Origin: Malaya genurostris
Taxonomy: Eukaryota > Arthropoda > Insecta > Diptera > Culicidae
Assembly: GCF_030247185.1 (NCBI RefSeq)
Contig: NC_080571.1
Coordinates: 27,207,198-27,271,197, forward strand
Reading direction: 5' to 3'
DNA length: 64,000 nucleotides
The notes under the pieces are model-generated. The model searched no databases. It was not told where the DNA came from and worked only from the letters and a program-made list of their open reading frames with translations. Of the stretch, positions 1 through 11,299 are shown piece after piece; positions within the stretch are counted from its first letter, which is position 1, and each line of letters begins with the position of its first letter. A program made the position numbers and the translations under genes.

Positions 1-2210
1 GAAACTACTCGAAAAACCATTCGAGAAAACTGCTCAAAAGAACTACTCAAAGAACAACTAGAAAAACTACTCGAAAAAGTGCTCAAAAAAACTGCTCGAA
101 AAACTATTCGGATCGACTGTTCGAAATACTGTTTTCAAGACGGCATGAAAAACAACTTGAGAAACTGCTCTAAAATCATTCAAAATCTGCTTGAAAAGCT
201 TCAAAAAATTCTCTGAAAACTGCTCGGAAAATCACTCACATTTTGCTAGAAAACTAAAAAAACGGCATCAAAAATTTTCTAGAAAATACTCGAAAAGTTT
301 AAAATACTACTCGGAAAATCACTCGAAAATATCTATAACAAAACTTTTGGAAAAACTACTTGAAAATCTGCTTGAGAAGCTACTTGAAACCCTATTCCAA
401 TTCTGATTGAAAAACTACTCGAATTACTATTCGAGAAAACTGTTCAAAGAAATTGCTCGAAAAACAGCACAATAGCACTGGTCGTAAAACTACTCGAATC
501 GACAGTTCGAAAATCTGTTTGCGAAGCTGCATGAAAAAGAAACTTCAAAAAATGCTCCAAAATTATTTGAAATCTGCTCGAAATGCTTCAAAAAGTTCTC
601 TGAAAACTGCTCGAAAAATTACCTAAATGCTAAACATTTTGCTAGAAAAACTACAAAAAACTGCTTCAAAAATAGTTCGAGAAACTACTCGAAAATCTTA
701 AAATACTACTCGGAAAACCACTCGAAAATATCAATAACAAAACTTTATGAGAAACTATAAATAAAATTATTTGAGAAAACTGTTCGAAGAACAATTACGA
801 CAACTACTTGAAAAACGGCATAATAAACTATTTGAAAAACTACTCGAATTGACAGTTTGAAAATCTGTTTGCAAAACTGCATGAAATTTATTTGAAAATC
901 TGCTTCAAAATCTGCTTGAAACGCTTAAAAAAGTCTACTCTGAAAACTGTTCGAAAAATTACTCTCACAACTTCTTAACATATTACTAGAAAAACTAAAA
1001 ATAAATCTCCTTCAAAAATAATTCGAGATACTACTTGAAAGCTAGAAAAATACTCCTCGAGAAACCATTCAAAAATATCGATAAGAAAACTTTTTGAAAA
1101 ACTACTCGAAAAAATGTTCGAGAAAACCGCTCGAAGAACAACTAGGAAAACTACTCGAAAAACTGCCCAACAAGATTCTGCTAAAAGCTTAGTATTCTAG
1201 AAACTACTCGAAAAGCTTAAAATACTACTCGTAAAACCACTCGAAAATATCGATAGTAAAACTTTTTTTAAAACTACTCGAAAATCTGCTTGACTACTAC
1301 TTGAAAGCCTATTAGAGAAAACTGCTCAAAGAACAACTAGGAAAACTATTCGAAAACAGCACAATAAACTACTTGAAAAACTACTCGAATCGAAAGCTCA
1401 AAAATCGGTTTGAAAAGATGCATGAAAAACAACTTGAAAAACTGCTCTAAAATCATTCGAAATCTGCTCGAAAAGTTTCAAAAAACTACTCTGAAAAGTG
1501 TTCGAAAAATTATTCACACAACTGTCTCACATTCTGCTAGAAAAACTATACATAAAACTGCTACGAAACTGCTTCAGAAACTACTCGAAACATTACTTGG
1601 AAAACCACTCGAAAATATCGATAACAAAACCTTTTCAAAAACTACTCTAAGATTTGCTTGAGAAACTACTCGAAAAAACGAAAACTGCTCAAAAAAACTA
1701 CTCAAAGAACAACTGGAAAGACTACTCGGAAAACTACATAATAAACTGCTCGAAAAAATTGAATCAACTGTTCGAAAATCTGTTTGCAAAAATAAATGAA
1801 AATCTGCTCTAAATTGTTCAAAATCTGCTCGAAAAGCTTAATAAAAATACTCTGAAAACTGCTCGGAAAATTACTTTCACAATTTCTTAACATTTTACTA
1901 GAAAAATTAAACATAAATCTTCTTCAGAAATAATTCGAAAAACTACTCGAAAAGCTTAAACCACTAGTCGGAAAACAGCTCGAAAATGTCGATAACAAAT
2001 TTTGAAAAACTATTCGAGAAAACTGCTCGAAGCACAATTAGGAAAACGACTCGCAAAACCGATCAATAACTGCTCAAAAAACTATTCGAATCGAACAATC
2101 CGTTTACAAAACTGCATACAAAACTACCCGAAAAACTCATCTAAACTCATTTGAAATCTGCTCGTAAAGACTAAAAACTACTCTGAAAATTGCTCGGAAA
2201 ATTACTCACA
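1..2210. repeat. Degenerate 12-bp minisatellite array, CTRCTCGAAAAA orientation
   Basis: Almost the whole stretch is built from variants of CTACTCGAAAAA and CTGCTCGAAAA, about 11-13 bp each and strongly diverged. A longer pattern is superposed: a segment reading roughly ATCGACTGTTCG, then a CTGTTTGCAAA-type word, then GCATGAAA, then CTCTGAAAACTGCTCG recurs near 113, 496, 848, 1388, 1760 and 2090, giving a higher-order unit of about 330-540 bp. Small open frames in it have low-complexity K/L/S/N-rich products and are not genes. The array begins before the window and stops near 2210 at a change to non-repetitive sequence. Confidence 0.9.
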
Positions 2211-3184
2211 CAAATGCTTGCACGATCAATCCACAACTACAAATGTCCTGCCAAATCGTATACTTTTGCGAGAGCAACAGGCCTACAAATGATCGTTGAC
2301 TTCGTTGACACATTTCAAAGAACCGCCAGATTATGGTTTATGATCGGGACTCAACATTTCGAAACGCTACTTACTGTCAAACGAGGGACTTTGTTTTGCA
2401 ACTCCCAGGTGTCCAAAGGCAGAGTTTCGCATAAGTGTTTTAAATCGTCTTCTGAAATGAGTTAAATGAGCATTCGGAAAGAGTCTTCACCACTCAGCAT
2501 GTCAGGATAAAATTTAAATCTGCTATAATCGAAATATTATATGACCGAATGTTCCTTCAAAAACCGCTTCAAACGAGTTAGTTAGTACAAAATTTGTACT
2601 ATGATTTAACTCGGAAAATATGTGCACAAATATATTATTTCAATAGTGAGAGCAAATGTCTGAGTTTTCAGTATGATACAAAAAATCAACATTCTAATTT
2701 TCACAGGTGGCCCCATCTTTTGCAAAACACTGGAAACTTTCCTAGACCTTCGACAATTTATATGTGACAATTAGAACAGCTATGGGATCTTTCACAAGCT
2801 CAGAATAATAAAGAAATTTAAAAATTTTTCTGGTTTGGAGGTTGTGAAAAGTTGGGTGCAAAAATGTAACTACACTTCAAAACAGAAACCGATTTTCGAA
2901 TGGCATCATGACTCCATATTCATAGGCAAAACAAAAAAGTACACAACTGGAGCTTTCAAAGCCTACTGCATGTGAATATAAAATATCAGCCAATTATTTT
3001 CCTTTACTTTTCATGCCGATTGGGGTTTACATTCAACGCATCCTTGTCTTGTAAGTGCGAGTGCAGTAACATGATGGAACAAAAAATATTGACAGCCGTT
3101 ACTCTGTTTATCGTGGCGGGGGTGAAACATAGCTGGAAATATGACAGGATTCATCATTTTTTTTCTTTCTTCTAGTTGCAGCAG
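2211..3184. other. Unassigned AT-rich sequence
   Basis: No gene, tandem repeat or transposon end recognised. Weak similarity in wording to dispersed family A (phrases like 'accgattttcgaa') is seen around 2880-2900. A 91-codon open frame at 2190-2465 has no recognisable domain. Confidence 0.4.
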
Positions 3185-4300
3185 GATTTCACGTGAACTG
3201 CGGGTCTCGTTAGTTTCGTTTGACAGGGCGATGAAAGCTGCAAGGACTGCTGCAAAATCGCTTCGTCATTCGTTCAACATTCAATAGGTTCCAAATAAAA
3301 AATGTGCCTTTTTTACAGTTATGTCGATGCGTCACCTTTGCGGTTGATTGTGATCACTCGTCGAGCCATGGGCGAACGAGTAAACGAAAAAAAAAACGCC
3401 CTTCGAAATGCGATCGATTGTTCTTCGAATTTCGAAAGAGAGAGAGCCAACCCGAACCGATCAAGCACCTGAAAAAGATTGTCCATCATCCGTCACGCAC
3501 ATCGGGACCGCTATCTAGTCCCGTTCTCGAGAAAAAGGTGTCCCGCTGTCCCGCGAGATGTCTTTAGTCTCTTTGCAGTTCATGCAACTTTGAGTGATGA
3601 CCCCGAAACAAAGAGCCTGGTGCTGCTGCTGTTGCTGTTGCTGCTCCGAAAGCACCCCGACGTCGGACAGCCTGTGCGTTCGACTTTTTGTCCATCATCA
3701 TCATCATGTCAAGCTATTCATACAACCCGGAGGGCTCCGTCCTGGTCGCAGACTGGACCCGTTCTTGGCCTTGGCCATCGCGCCGTACGCACCTTCGCAC
3801 AACGGAAAACAGGACGAACGCGACGACGCAAGGTGCAGAGGGGGAGGGAAGACATTACGGAGATTTATGAGTGTATAATTAAGATGATTGATAAAAAGGT
3901 GAAAATATTTATAAACATTACCGATACGATGTGCGGTTCTGGCTGAATCTGGAACCAAGCAAACGACTAAATTGCTGTTAATCACGGATCGTCCCGATCG
4001 CACAGCGGGGGAGGGTCCCACTCAATTTTTTTTCCCTGTTTGGTTTCGCGCGGACAGGACCAAGCCAAGGCAAGACAAGACAAGACAGAAGAATGTGGAC
4101 AAACTAGTTGTTTGCCCTGGTTGGTTGGATGGTTGGTTTAGTTTGGGTTGTTCGGCCGTGATGATACCTCCGTTGATTGAAGAGCGGGGACAGCGAAGGG
4201 TCAACTTTGATTGGTGTTTGATGGATGGGTGATGTACGGTTTGGAATTGAAACTCGAAAACACAAAGGCATTTTGAGGGATTCAATTTTTCAACAGCAAT
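3185..4300. other. GC-richer non-repetitive island
   Basis: Base composition shifts upward relative to the flanking AT-rich repeats, with a short GCT/GTT-type triplet run near 3620-3650 and CATCAT near 3694-3706. Overlapping open frames of 60-155 codons occur on both strands, which is what GC-rich sequence gives by chance; none has a recognisable domain. It could be a conserved non-coding segment or UTR of a host gene with large introns. Nothing in the sequence decides this. Confidence 0.3.
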
Positions 4301-4384
4301 CAAAATCAAATTATGATAAGAGTCCGTTTTTCATGACCCATTTATTTTCGTTCCCTTTCAGTTGTGATTAAGAATAAATACTAA

Positions 4385-4420
4385 AAGCAAAGTCTTGGCA
4401 TTACATTCCTGTAGTGGACC
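4385..4420 (-). repeat. 3' fragment of tRNA-derived SINE
   Basis: AGCAAAGTCTTGGCATTACA followed by TTCCTGTAGTGGA matches the 3' end (minus orientation) of the SINE copies at 9931 and 26971. Only about 35 bp remain, so this is a scrap. Confidence 0.6.
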
Positions 4421-4689
4421 CTAGGACAATGAACGACTGGAGTAAAGAGTTCTGAAATTGACAAAAACGTACGATTTTTCATGGGTTTACCTTCATTCGC
4501 AATGCAGCATCAATCATAGTAACCCATGAGTCAACTGACAAAATTTGACAGCTCTATCAGTCGAACTCTAGCCGTGATGGCAAAAACAGTAAAGCAACTC
4601 CGTTCAGAAGTATGCGCGTTCAAAGAATGGTACCCCGCCTTGTAGGGAAGTCAAAGTCGCTCTACTTTCGCTCCGTACTGGCCTTGAAT

Positions 4690-5082
4690 GGGTAAATTTA
4701 TAGCACGATATGTCTGCCGGAAGTCGTTCATCAAGAAATACCATAATAGTGAAACCGCGCTATTCTGGGCGGATCTGGCTTCGGCCCACTACTCGAAGCG
4801 GTCGTTGGAGATGATGGAACGGCTTGAATATCGATGTGATACCCAAGATTCCGCCCAAACGTTTCCCAGCTGCTTCTCATCAAGATCTTCCGGGTCAACC
4901 TGAAGGGTAATATCTACTCAAACAATATTGTCGCGAAAACTGAGGAGGAATTGATAAGTAAAACGAAGAAAGAACTCAAAAAACATCCCTACATGCATGT
5001 TTTCATCCGCCATAGCGAATGTTCCGGTCAACTATTGGAAGGCCGTTCGCAAGGGCATAGAATTTTTTCGCAAGTAAACTTA
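4690..5082 (+). pseudogene. Decayed Tc1/mariner D37E-type transposase, C-terminal part
   Basis: Translation shows ALFWADLASAHYSK, the motif around the second catalytic Asp of D37E-type transposases (usual form FWPDLASAHYAK), then, after frame changes, NIVAKTEEELISKTKKELKK and a final VPVNYWKAVRKGIEFFRK tail typical of the family's C-terminus. The region between the catalytic Asp and the expected Glu is garbled by indels, so the protein is dead. The N-terminal half was not found upstream. The copy ends against the palindromic MITE at 5083. The family assignment rests on remembered motifs. Confidence 0.7.
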
Positions 5083-5241
5083 TGCCGTTTTTTATTGAAA
5101 AACACTGGTGGCGTGGATTGCTCTGATTTTGCACTTTCGAGCAGAAATGCAACATTTTGACGGTGTTTCATTGCCATTTCTGCTCGAAAGTGCAAAACCA
5201 GAGCAATCCACGCCACCAGTGTTTTTCAATGAAAAACGCCA
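5083..5241. mobile_element. Palindromic 160-bp MITE, copy 1
   Basis: Near-perfect fold-back: the left arm from TGCCGTTTTTTATTG to TTTCGAGCAGAAATG is the reverse complement of the right arm ending CAATGAAAAACGCCA. The same element occurs at 32877 and 51117. It is inserted just downstream of the D37E transposase tail; the related tail at 6440-6545 lacks it and reads through as AAGTAAGCTTAAGTAATTGC, an approximate empty site. The left flank is TA; the right one is degraded to TT. Confidence 0.9.
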
Positions 5242-5637
5242 TTGAACAATTACCTTCCATGGGAAATTTATCAAAAGTAATTATCTGTATAAACTTTTTA
5301 TATGCAGTTCAACGAATTTTTTCGAGTCGATTTCCGCACTGTTATTTCGAGCAGTTTTTAGAATTCTTTTTCAACAATTTTTTCAAACAGTTTTTTTTTG
5401 GTACTTTTTCGAAATTGTATCGAGCAGTTCTGCGAGTAATTTTTTTCGAGCAGTTTCTTCGTTCTGCGAGTAATATTTTCGAGTGGGTTTTCGAGCAGTT
5501 TTGGCTGACTGATTATTGAACAGTTTTCGGTCAGCATTTTCGAGTAGTTTTAAAAATAGCTTTTCTAGAAGTTTTTTTTATTGTTTCGTACAATATTTCG
5601 TGCTATCTTTACCTGCCGTTTTTCGATTAGTTCTTCT

Positions 5638-6100
5638 GGGGGCGGCCCATTCGGCATAAGGTCATTTGGCATAATGCCATTTATCATAATAATAATTGGA
5701 TTTATAAATTTTCGTTTGCATTTCGATCGAGTTATGTTGTGCAAGGAAAACTCGAACGAAATATGTGAATTTTAGATTCGAAGGCACAAATGTCCAAATA
5801 TCAAGGGGAACGTGCCATTTGATCCAATTTGTTCTGATAGTGCTAGCACAAAAGCTAGGAGCTATCCCTTAGTTAAGTCCGAACGAGCGGCAGCGAGGTC
5901 GGACAGCAGGTCATTAAAAACGATGAGGCATAACCGCATTAGACCTTTCAAAATCGCAGTAAATTAGAACAATTTCTATTAAGCAGCATGTTCATCTGTT
6001 ATGCCAAATGACTGTTATGCCAAATGACCATTACGCCAAATAATCATTTTATTCCAAATGTCGTTATGCCAAACGGCTTTATGCCAAACGTGGTAGCCCC
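5638..6100. mobile_element. Non-autonomous DNA transposon with 8-bp TSD (hAT- or P-like size class)
   Basis: Exact 8-bp direct repeats GTTCTTCT flank it (5630-5637 and 6101-6108). The ends are inverted and G-rich (GGGGGCGGCCCATTCGGCAT versus, as reverse complement, GGGGCTACCACGTTTGGCAT). Inward of both ends are iterated subterminal words ATTTGGCATAA: at least two on the left and five on the right, in inverted orientation. The 463-bp body has no transposase, so movement would have needed an enzyme in trans. An 8-bp duplication and iterated subterminal motifs fit hAT or P superfamilies; the ends do not decide between them. Confidence 0.85.
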
Positions 6101-6424
6101 GTTCTTCTAGCAGGATTGCGAGTAGTTTTGTGAGCATATTTGGAAAGTATTTTCTAAGTGTAATTTTTTCGAGTAGTTATAGAAGTCTTTCCGAGTAAGT
6201 TTTCGTGCAGCTTTTCAAGTAGTTTTTCGAGTAGCTTTATTCCAGTAGATCTTCGAACAGTTATTTGGAGTAGGTCTTCGAGTAGTTTCTCTAGACGTCA
6301 TTCAAGTAATTTTACGAGTAGTCTTTCGAGTAGTTTTTTCGAGCGGAATTTCTAACAGGCTTTCGAGTTGTTATAAGTAGTTTTCGTTAAGATTTTTTAG
6401 TAGATTTCCCAGCTGTTCTCTGTG

Positions 6425-6620
6425 TACGCATGTTTCCGCTTACCATGGCGATTGATCCGGTCAACTGCCGGAAGGCCGCTCGCAAGGACGTAAAATTTTT
6501 CGGCAAGTAAGCTTAAGTAATTGCCTTCCGAGGCAAATTTATCAAGAGCAATTATTTGTCTTAGTTTTTTTTTATCAAAATCAGAAAAAAGTTCATTTTT
6601 GAATGTAAACGTAATTTTTA
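6425..6620 (+). pseudogene. Second D37E transposase tail plus 3' UTR
   Basis: Reads VNCRKAARKDVKFFGK then stop (about 6458-6510), matching the tail at 5025-5082 (VPVNYWKAVRKGIEFFRK). The downstream sequence CCTTCCGAGGCAAATTTATC also matches the sequence after the MITE at 5250-5280. Both copies run directly into the minisatellite through a shared joint (ATCGATTTTCGCAC / GTCGATTTCCGCAC), so tail and array appear to have been duplicated together. Confidence 0.65.
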
Positions 6621-8399
6621 AGTTTTTTCTTGCAGTTTAAGGAATTCTTTCGGATCGATTTTCGCACTATGTCTTCGAGCAGTTTTTGAACGCTTTTATA
6701 AATATTTTTTTCGAGTAGTTCCTCGAGTAATTTTTTTCGAGTAGTTTTTAGAGTAGTTATAGAAGTTTTCCCGAGTAAGTTTTCGTGTCGGTTTTGAGTA
6801 GTTTTTCGAGCAGTTTTTTTTCAGCACATTTTCGAACAGTTTTTTGGAGCAGTAGTTTTTCTGAATGCTATTCAATTAATTTTTCGAGTTATTTTCCGAG
6901 CAGTTTTCTTCTAGCGGTTTTATTAACAGGTTTTTTAATAGGTTTTAAGACGTTTTCGTTAAGTTTTTTTAAATATCTTTTCTAGCTGTTTTTAGCGAGA
7001 TTCTTGTCTAGCAGTTCGGAAAATTTTTCGTAATCTTCTCGACAGGTAAAGAATACTTTTTCGAGCAGGTTTGTAAAGCTTTCGCGGGCTGTTCTGGTCA
7101 AAAGTTTTTCAAAACTTTTCGAGTAGTTCCTACCAGTTTTCGAGCAAATGATCCAGCAGCAGTTTTCCGAGTAGTTCTTCGAATAGTTTTTTGAATAATA
7201 TCGAGCAATTTTTTCGAGTAGTTTTATCGTGTGAATTTTTGAGTAGTGTAGATTCTAAGTTTTATCGAGCAGTTATTCGAGTAATTCTCCAAGCAGTTAT
7301 TTCGAGCAGTTGTTTTGAGTTTTGAGTTCCGCGCAATCTTTTTTTTTGTAACAGATTTTCAAGCAGTTGTTCAGCAATTCTGTAAGTTCTATCGTACAGT
7401 TATTTCGAGTGAATTTTCAAGCTGTCGAATCGAGCCTTATTTCGAATAGTTTTGAGTTTTTTCGTGTTAAGTTTTCAGTTAGTTATCCAAACCGGTTTTT
7501 AAGTAGTCCATCGAGCAGCTTTTCTGAAGCAGTGTTTTGAGCATCGTTTCGAGCAGATTTTCATGATGTCTTTTCAAGCCACTTTCCAACAGCTTTTTTC
7601 GAATAGTTTTCCTAGCAGCTCTTCGAGTAGTTTATCGAGCAGGTTTTCGATCTTTCGTTTCGAGCTGTTTTTACCAACTAGACATTTTTCGAGAAGTTAG
7701 TCGATTAGTTTTTCGATCGGTTTTGGAGCATCTGTTTCGAGCAGTTGTTGTGAACAATTGATTGATTTTTAATTTCAGCAGTAGTTTTTTGGAATAGTTT
7801 TTTCAGTGTTACGAGTAGTTCTTCTACTAAATAGTTTTTTTCTAGCAGTTTTTCGAGTAGTTTTTGACCAGTTTTTTCGGGCAGTTGTTTTAAACAATGT
7901 ATTGTAGTTTATTTATTTTAAATTTCACCAGCAGTTTTTTGGAACAGTTTTTTCACTGTTTCGAGTGGCTACTAGATATTTTTTCTAGCAGTTTTTCGAG
8001 CAGTATTTTGGACAATTTATTCGTGATGTTTTTTGGTTCGGTTGATTTTTCGAGTAGCTATAGAAGCTTTCCCAAACAATTTTTCCTGTTAGTTATCGTA
8101 CTGTTTCTTGAAATTTTTTTCCAGTAGCTCTTCGAGTACAGGATTTTACGCAATTTTTTCTATCAAATTTTTGAATCACTGTTTCAAGTAAATATTCGAA
8201 AAATTGTTCGAATAGCCTTAGCAAGTTTTAGAGCAGTTGTTTTGAGCTGTCTTCGACAGTTGCTTAACACGCAATTTTTTCGATCAAATTTTCGAGCAAA
8301 TTTTTGAACAGTGTTTCAATAAAAAGCCCGTTTAGTTTATCAGGCAGTTTTTCGAGAAGTTTCCTGAGTATTTTTTTTAGAGCAGTTGCTTTGATCTTA

Positions 8400-9260
8400 A
8401 ATTACAAACTTAGATTCATATGAAAAGTCTTATGCTTCCATATAAGGTTTCTGAATTTCATTTGTATCCGATCTCTAGTTCCGGAACTACAGGATGATAT
8501 ATGTAATGAAAGATAAATAATGTCATTCGTAGATGGTTGAGCCGATTTCGTCCATCTTATATTCAAATCAAAGGTCTTAAGGTCCCATTAAAACTGCTTG
8601 TTTTTTTACTTTTTTTTTCATCAGATCCGACTTCCGGTTCAGGAGATACAGGATGATTAGTGTAGAAATTTCACCTAATTGAAACTTCACAAAAATTCAT
8701 TTTTATAAATATTTTTGATCCCGGAAAGTACCCAAAAATTTTATGTGGAGTGCACTAAGATTTTTCTAAGATAGCTACACTAATGCTCAAAAATTTTCAA
8801 TCTGATGAAATAGTTAACAGTCCATTAGGCGAATTCAACTGACTTCGACTACACCGATTTTCGAAAGTATCGGGAATAGAGAAACTAGAAGAAGGCCAAA
8901 AACGACAATAATAAACAAAAATTCAAATTAAAATAAATTTACGGTCCCATACAAAACATACAAATTTTGAAAATTACAGGGTGATGAGTTTTTAAAATTT
9001 AAATCGTCATAGAAGTTGCCGTTGTCAAAAAAATTTCAAAGTTGGACTCAAAACCATTTCAATTTATTCGTCGTACTAATTCATGGATATACGAACTATT
9101 TTTGGTTATGCTGGATGCTGAACACCGTTTCTGGAAGTACCATAAATACAGACAAAAACTTTAAAGAGGAATACACTTTTACACTTAGATTGAAAAGAAT
9201 AATTTTAAGGTTTCATACAATTTCTATCTTCGATTCGTCTTTCAGTTCCAATAATATCAT
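8400..9260. repeat. Dispersed repeat family A, copy 1
   Basis: Contains the family wording: 'gttccggaactacaggatgat' (8480), 'ggttgagccgatttcg' (8533), 'cgacttccggttcagg' (8628), 'ttacagggtgatgag' (8976) and a stretch from about 9030 related to 47168-47240. The same words, spaced about 150-160 bp apart, recur at 11035, 24600, 25740, 28090, 33600, 37640, 46440, 54110, 60700 and 62560. Non-coding; class unknown. Confidence 0.7.
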
Positions 9261-9414
9261 GAAAACTAAACACAACGAAGAATATTCACGCGAAAAACAC
9301 ATGCTGATTGATAAAAAAGGTATCATCTCATTTCTAGATGGATTAAGCACGTTTTTCTCGTCTATTCCACCCGAAAGAAGATGTTCAAACCGGTGCAAGG
9401 ACATTTTACAACCA

Positions 9415-10740
9415 GAACCTGGATTCTGGAACTAAATTCTGCACCTGGATTTTAGATTCTGAGGGTGGATTTTGAACTGGAATTCTGAAACTGGAACTGA
9501 ATTTAGGACCTGGAACTTAACTCTGAACCTTGATTCTGGACCTGAATTCCGAACTTGGATTCAGGATTGATCCGAATTCTAGGCTAAAAATTTGGACCTG
9601 CATTCTGGAACTGGATTCTGGACATAGATTTTCTACCTGAATACTCAAAACTTGGATTCTGGCCCAGAATTTCGGACCAAGACTTCAACTTCTTGAACTC
9701 AATTCTAAACCTGGATTCTAGACTTGAACCTGCACTTGAATTCTGTTACAGAATTCTAAACATGGATTCTGGATATGGATTCTGAACAAGGATTCTGAAC
9801 CATAATTCTAGACTTGGCTCCGCATGCTAGGACTGAGTTCTGAATTTGGTTCTGGACCTGGATTTTGATTCTGAACTTGGATGCATAACCTGAATTTTGA
9901 GCCTGCAATCTACATGAATATGGATATGAAAAACAGAGCCTTGGTATTACATTCCTGTAGTGGAATTTGACCTTCTGTTTCAACAGACTTCACAGCCGAT
10001 TCAGAGTGTACTGAATCATTGCATGGCTGGTGCTACGATTCTACTGACACTACGAATCCTTCTAGGTCGGGGCTCGAACATACGACAACTGGTTTGTAAG
10101 ACCAGTGCCCTATGCATTGAACCGCCAACCCGGGATGGATATGAACTCTGGGCCGAAACTCTGCCTATAAATGCTGATTCTAGACTTGCATTCTAGATCT
10201 GAATTGGGGAACTGGCTTCTGGATCTAAACTCTGTACCTGAACTCTGGACCTTGAAACCAATTCTGGGCCTGAGTTCTGGATCTGAATTTTGAGACGGGA
10301 TTTTGGACTTGGACTCATGACCTGAGCTTCGCAACTGAATCTTGATTTTGGACTAGTTTTTCAATCAGATTCTGGACTTGGTTTCTGGGACTTGAATCCT
10401 GGATCTGCAACTGAATTTTGGTAATGGATTTTGAACTTGAAAATATTGACTTTAAACTTAGGTTCAGGGTCAGAATTTCAGACCTGGAGATCAGAATTGT
10501 GGTCAAGTTCTAGACCAGGATCCGAAATCTGATACTGAATTTAGGACATGGGTTCTGGACAAGAATTCTGGACCAGAATTCTAGGCGTGGCTCTAGATAC
10601 TGAAACTAAATTCCGAATCTGTGCCTGGTCTTGGATTTTGATCCCGAATTTTGAACTATTTGGATTTGCATTCAGGAATTGGATTCTGGATTTGAATTCG
10701 GTATCTGGATGCAGAACTGGAATTGTGGATTTTGGATGAA
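9415..10740. repeat. Degenerate ~13-bp minisatellite (GGATTCTGGACCT)
   Basis: Repeated variants of GGATTCTGGACCT and GAATTCTGAACCT, 12-14 bp each with many substitutions, fill the region on both sides of a SINE insertion (9931-10134). Open frames encode low-complexity products and are by-products. Isolated related words recur near 61660-61870 and 63340-63620. Confidence 0.85.
9931..10134 (-). mobile_element. tRNA-derived SINE, copy 1
   Basis: Exact 11-bp target duplication ATGGATATGAA flanks it (9920-9930 and 10135-10145). Read on the minus strand, the head begins CCCGGGTTGGCGGTTCAATG, has a box-B-like GTTCGAGCCCC, and an anticodon-arm-like hairpin CTGGT-CTTACAA-ACCAG whose loop would carry TAC. 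The tail ends with CCAAGGCTC. It sits inside the 13-bp minisatellite, so it inserted after the array formed. Confidence 0.88.
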
Positions 10741-11034
10741 CTCCTCTGACTATAGCTCCCTACCGCATCGGGTGAGAAACGATAGAATATGCTGCAATTT
10801 TAGTTCTCCATACACAGACTCAACCATGTTTGGGGAACCAAAAACCCGGATACGTAGTTGAGGGACTGTTACATATCAGATGATATGAAGTACCGTAATC
10901 GCATTCACACAAATCTCACGAATAATAATCAGCAGTTTGCAATGTCCAGTCAGAGCTCTGATCAGAATACTGCAATGATGTTCAGTTGCTGGCATGTTTG
11001 AATGCAGCTCAAGAAAAACTTTTCACTTTTCCCA

Positions 11035-11290
11035 CTTTAGTTCCGAAACCGAAGGTCGGATCCGAATGAAATGTTCTAGAATTTTTTAAAAAACTACAAG
11101 ATTTTGCTTCGGAGTGTTAGTTTGGGAAATTTTCTTCCAGAATTTTCACATATTAGTCTGTAACTCCGGAATCAGAAGTCGGATCCCGAATGAAATTCAA
11201 TAGCAGGCTATGGGACCAAAATACCGTTCATCTGAATGAAGTTTTTGAAAATCGGTTTAGCCATCTCGGAGTGCACCGTTAATGTATTTT
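11035..11290 (-). repeat. Dispersed repeat family A fragment
   Basis: Two 'gaagtcggatcc(g)aatgaaat' modules about 125 bp apart, with 'aatagcaggctatgggacc' and 'gaaaatcggtttagccatctc', are the reverse complement of the family A words seen at 24600-24690. Confidence 0.7.
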
Positions 11291-11299
11291 TGCAATTCT

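Larger units (their letters stand above)
5330..8395. repeat. Degenerate minisatellite array, TTTTTCGAGYAG orientation
   Basis: Variants of TTTTTCGAGTAG and TTTTCGAGCAG fill this stretch. They are the reverse complement of the 1-2210 array, so the two arrays face each other across about 3.1 kb. A longer unit containing GAGTAGTTATAGAAG, then TTTCCGAGTAAG and TTTTCGTG, recurs near 6170 and 6745, with a weaker copy near 8050. The array is interrupted by the 5638-6100 element and by a D37E tail at 6425-6620. Products of small open frames are S/F-rich low-complexity and not genes. Confidence 0.9.

Noticed and set aside
1..8395. CRISPR-like regularity in the short-repeat arrays
   Set aside because: Units are contiguous and degenerate with no unique spacers; eukaryotic context.
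9213..9435. 139-codon plus-strand frame at 9016-9435 and its antisense partner
   Set aside because: The first half lies in family A repeat and the rest runs into the minisatellite; no domain.
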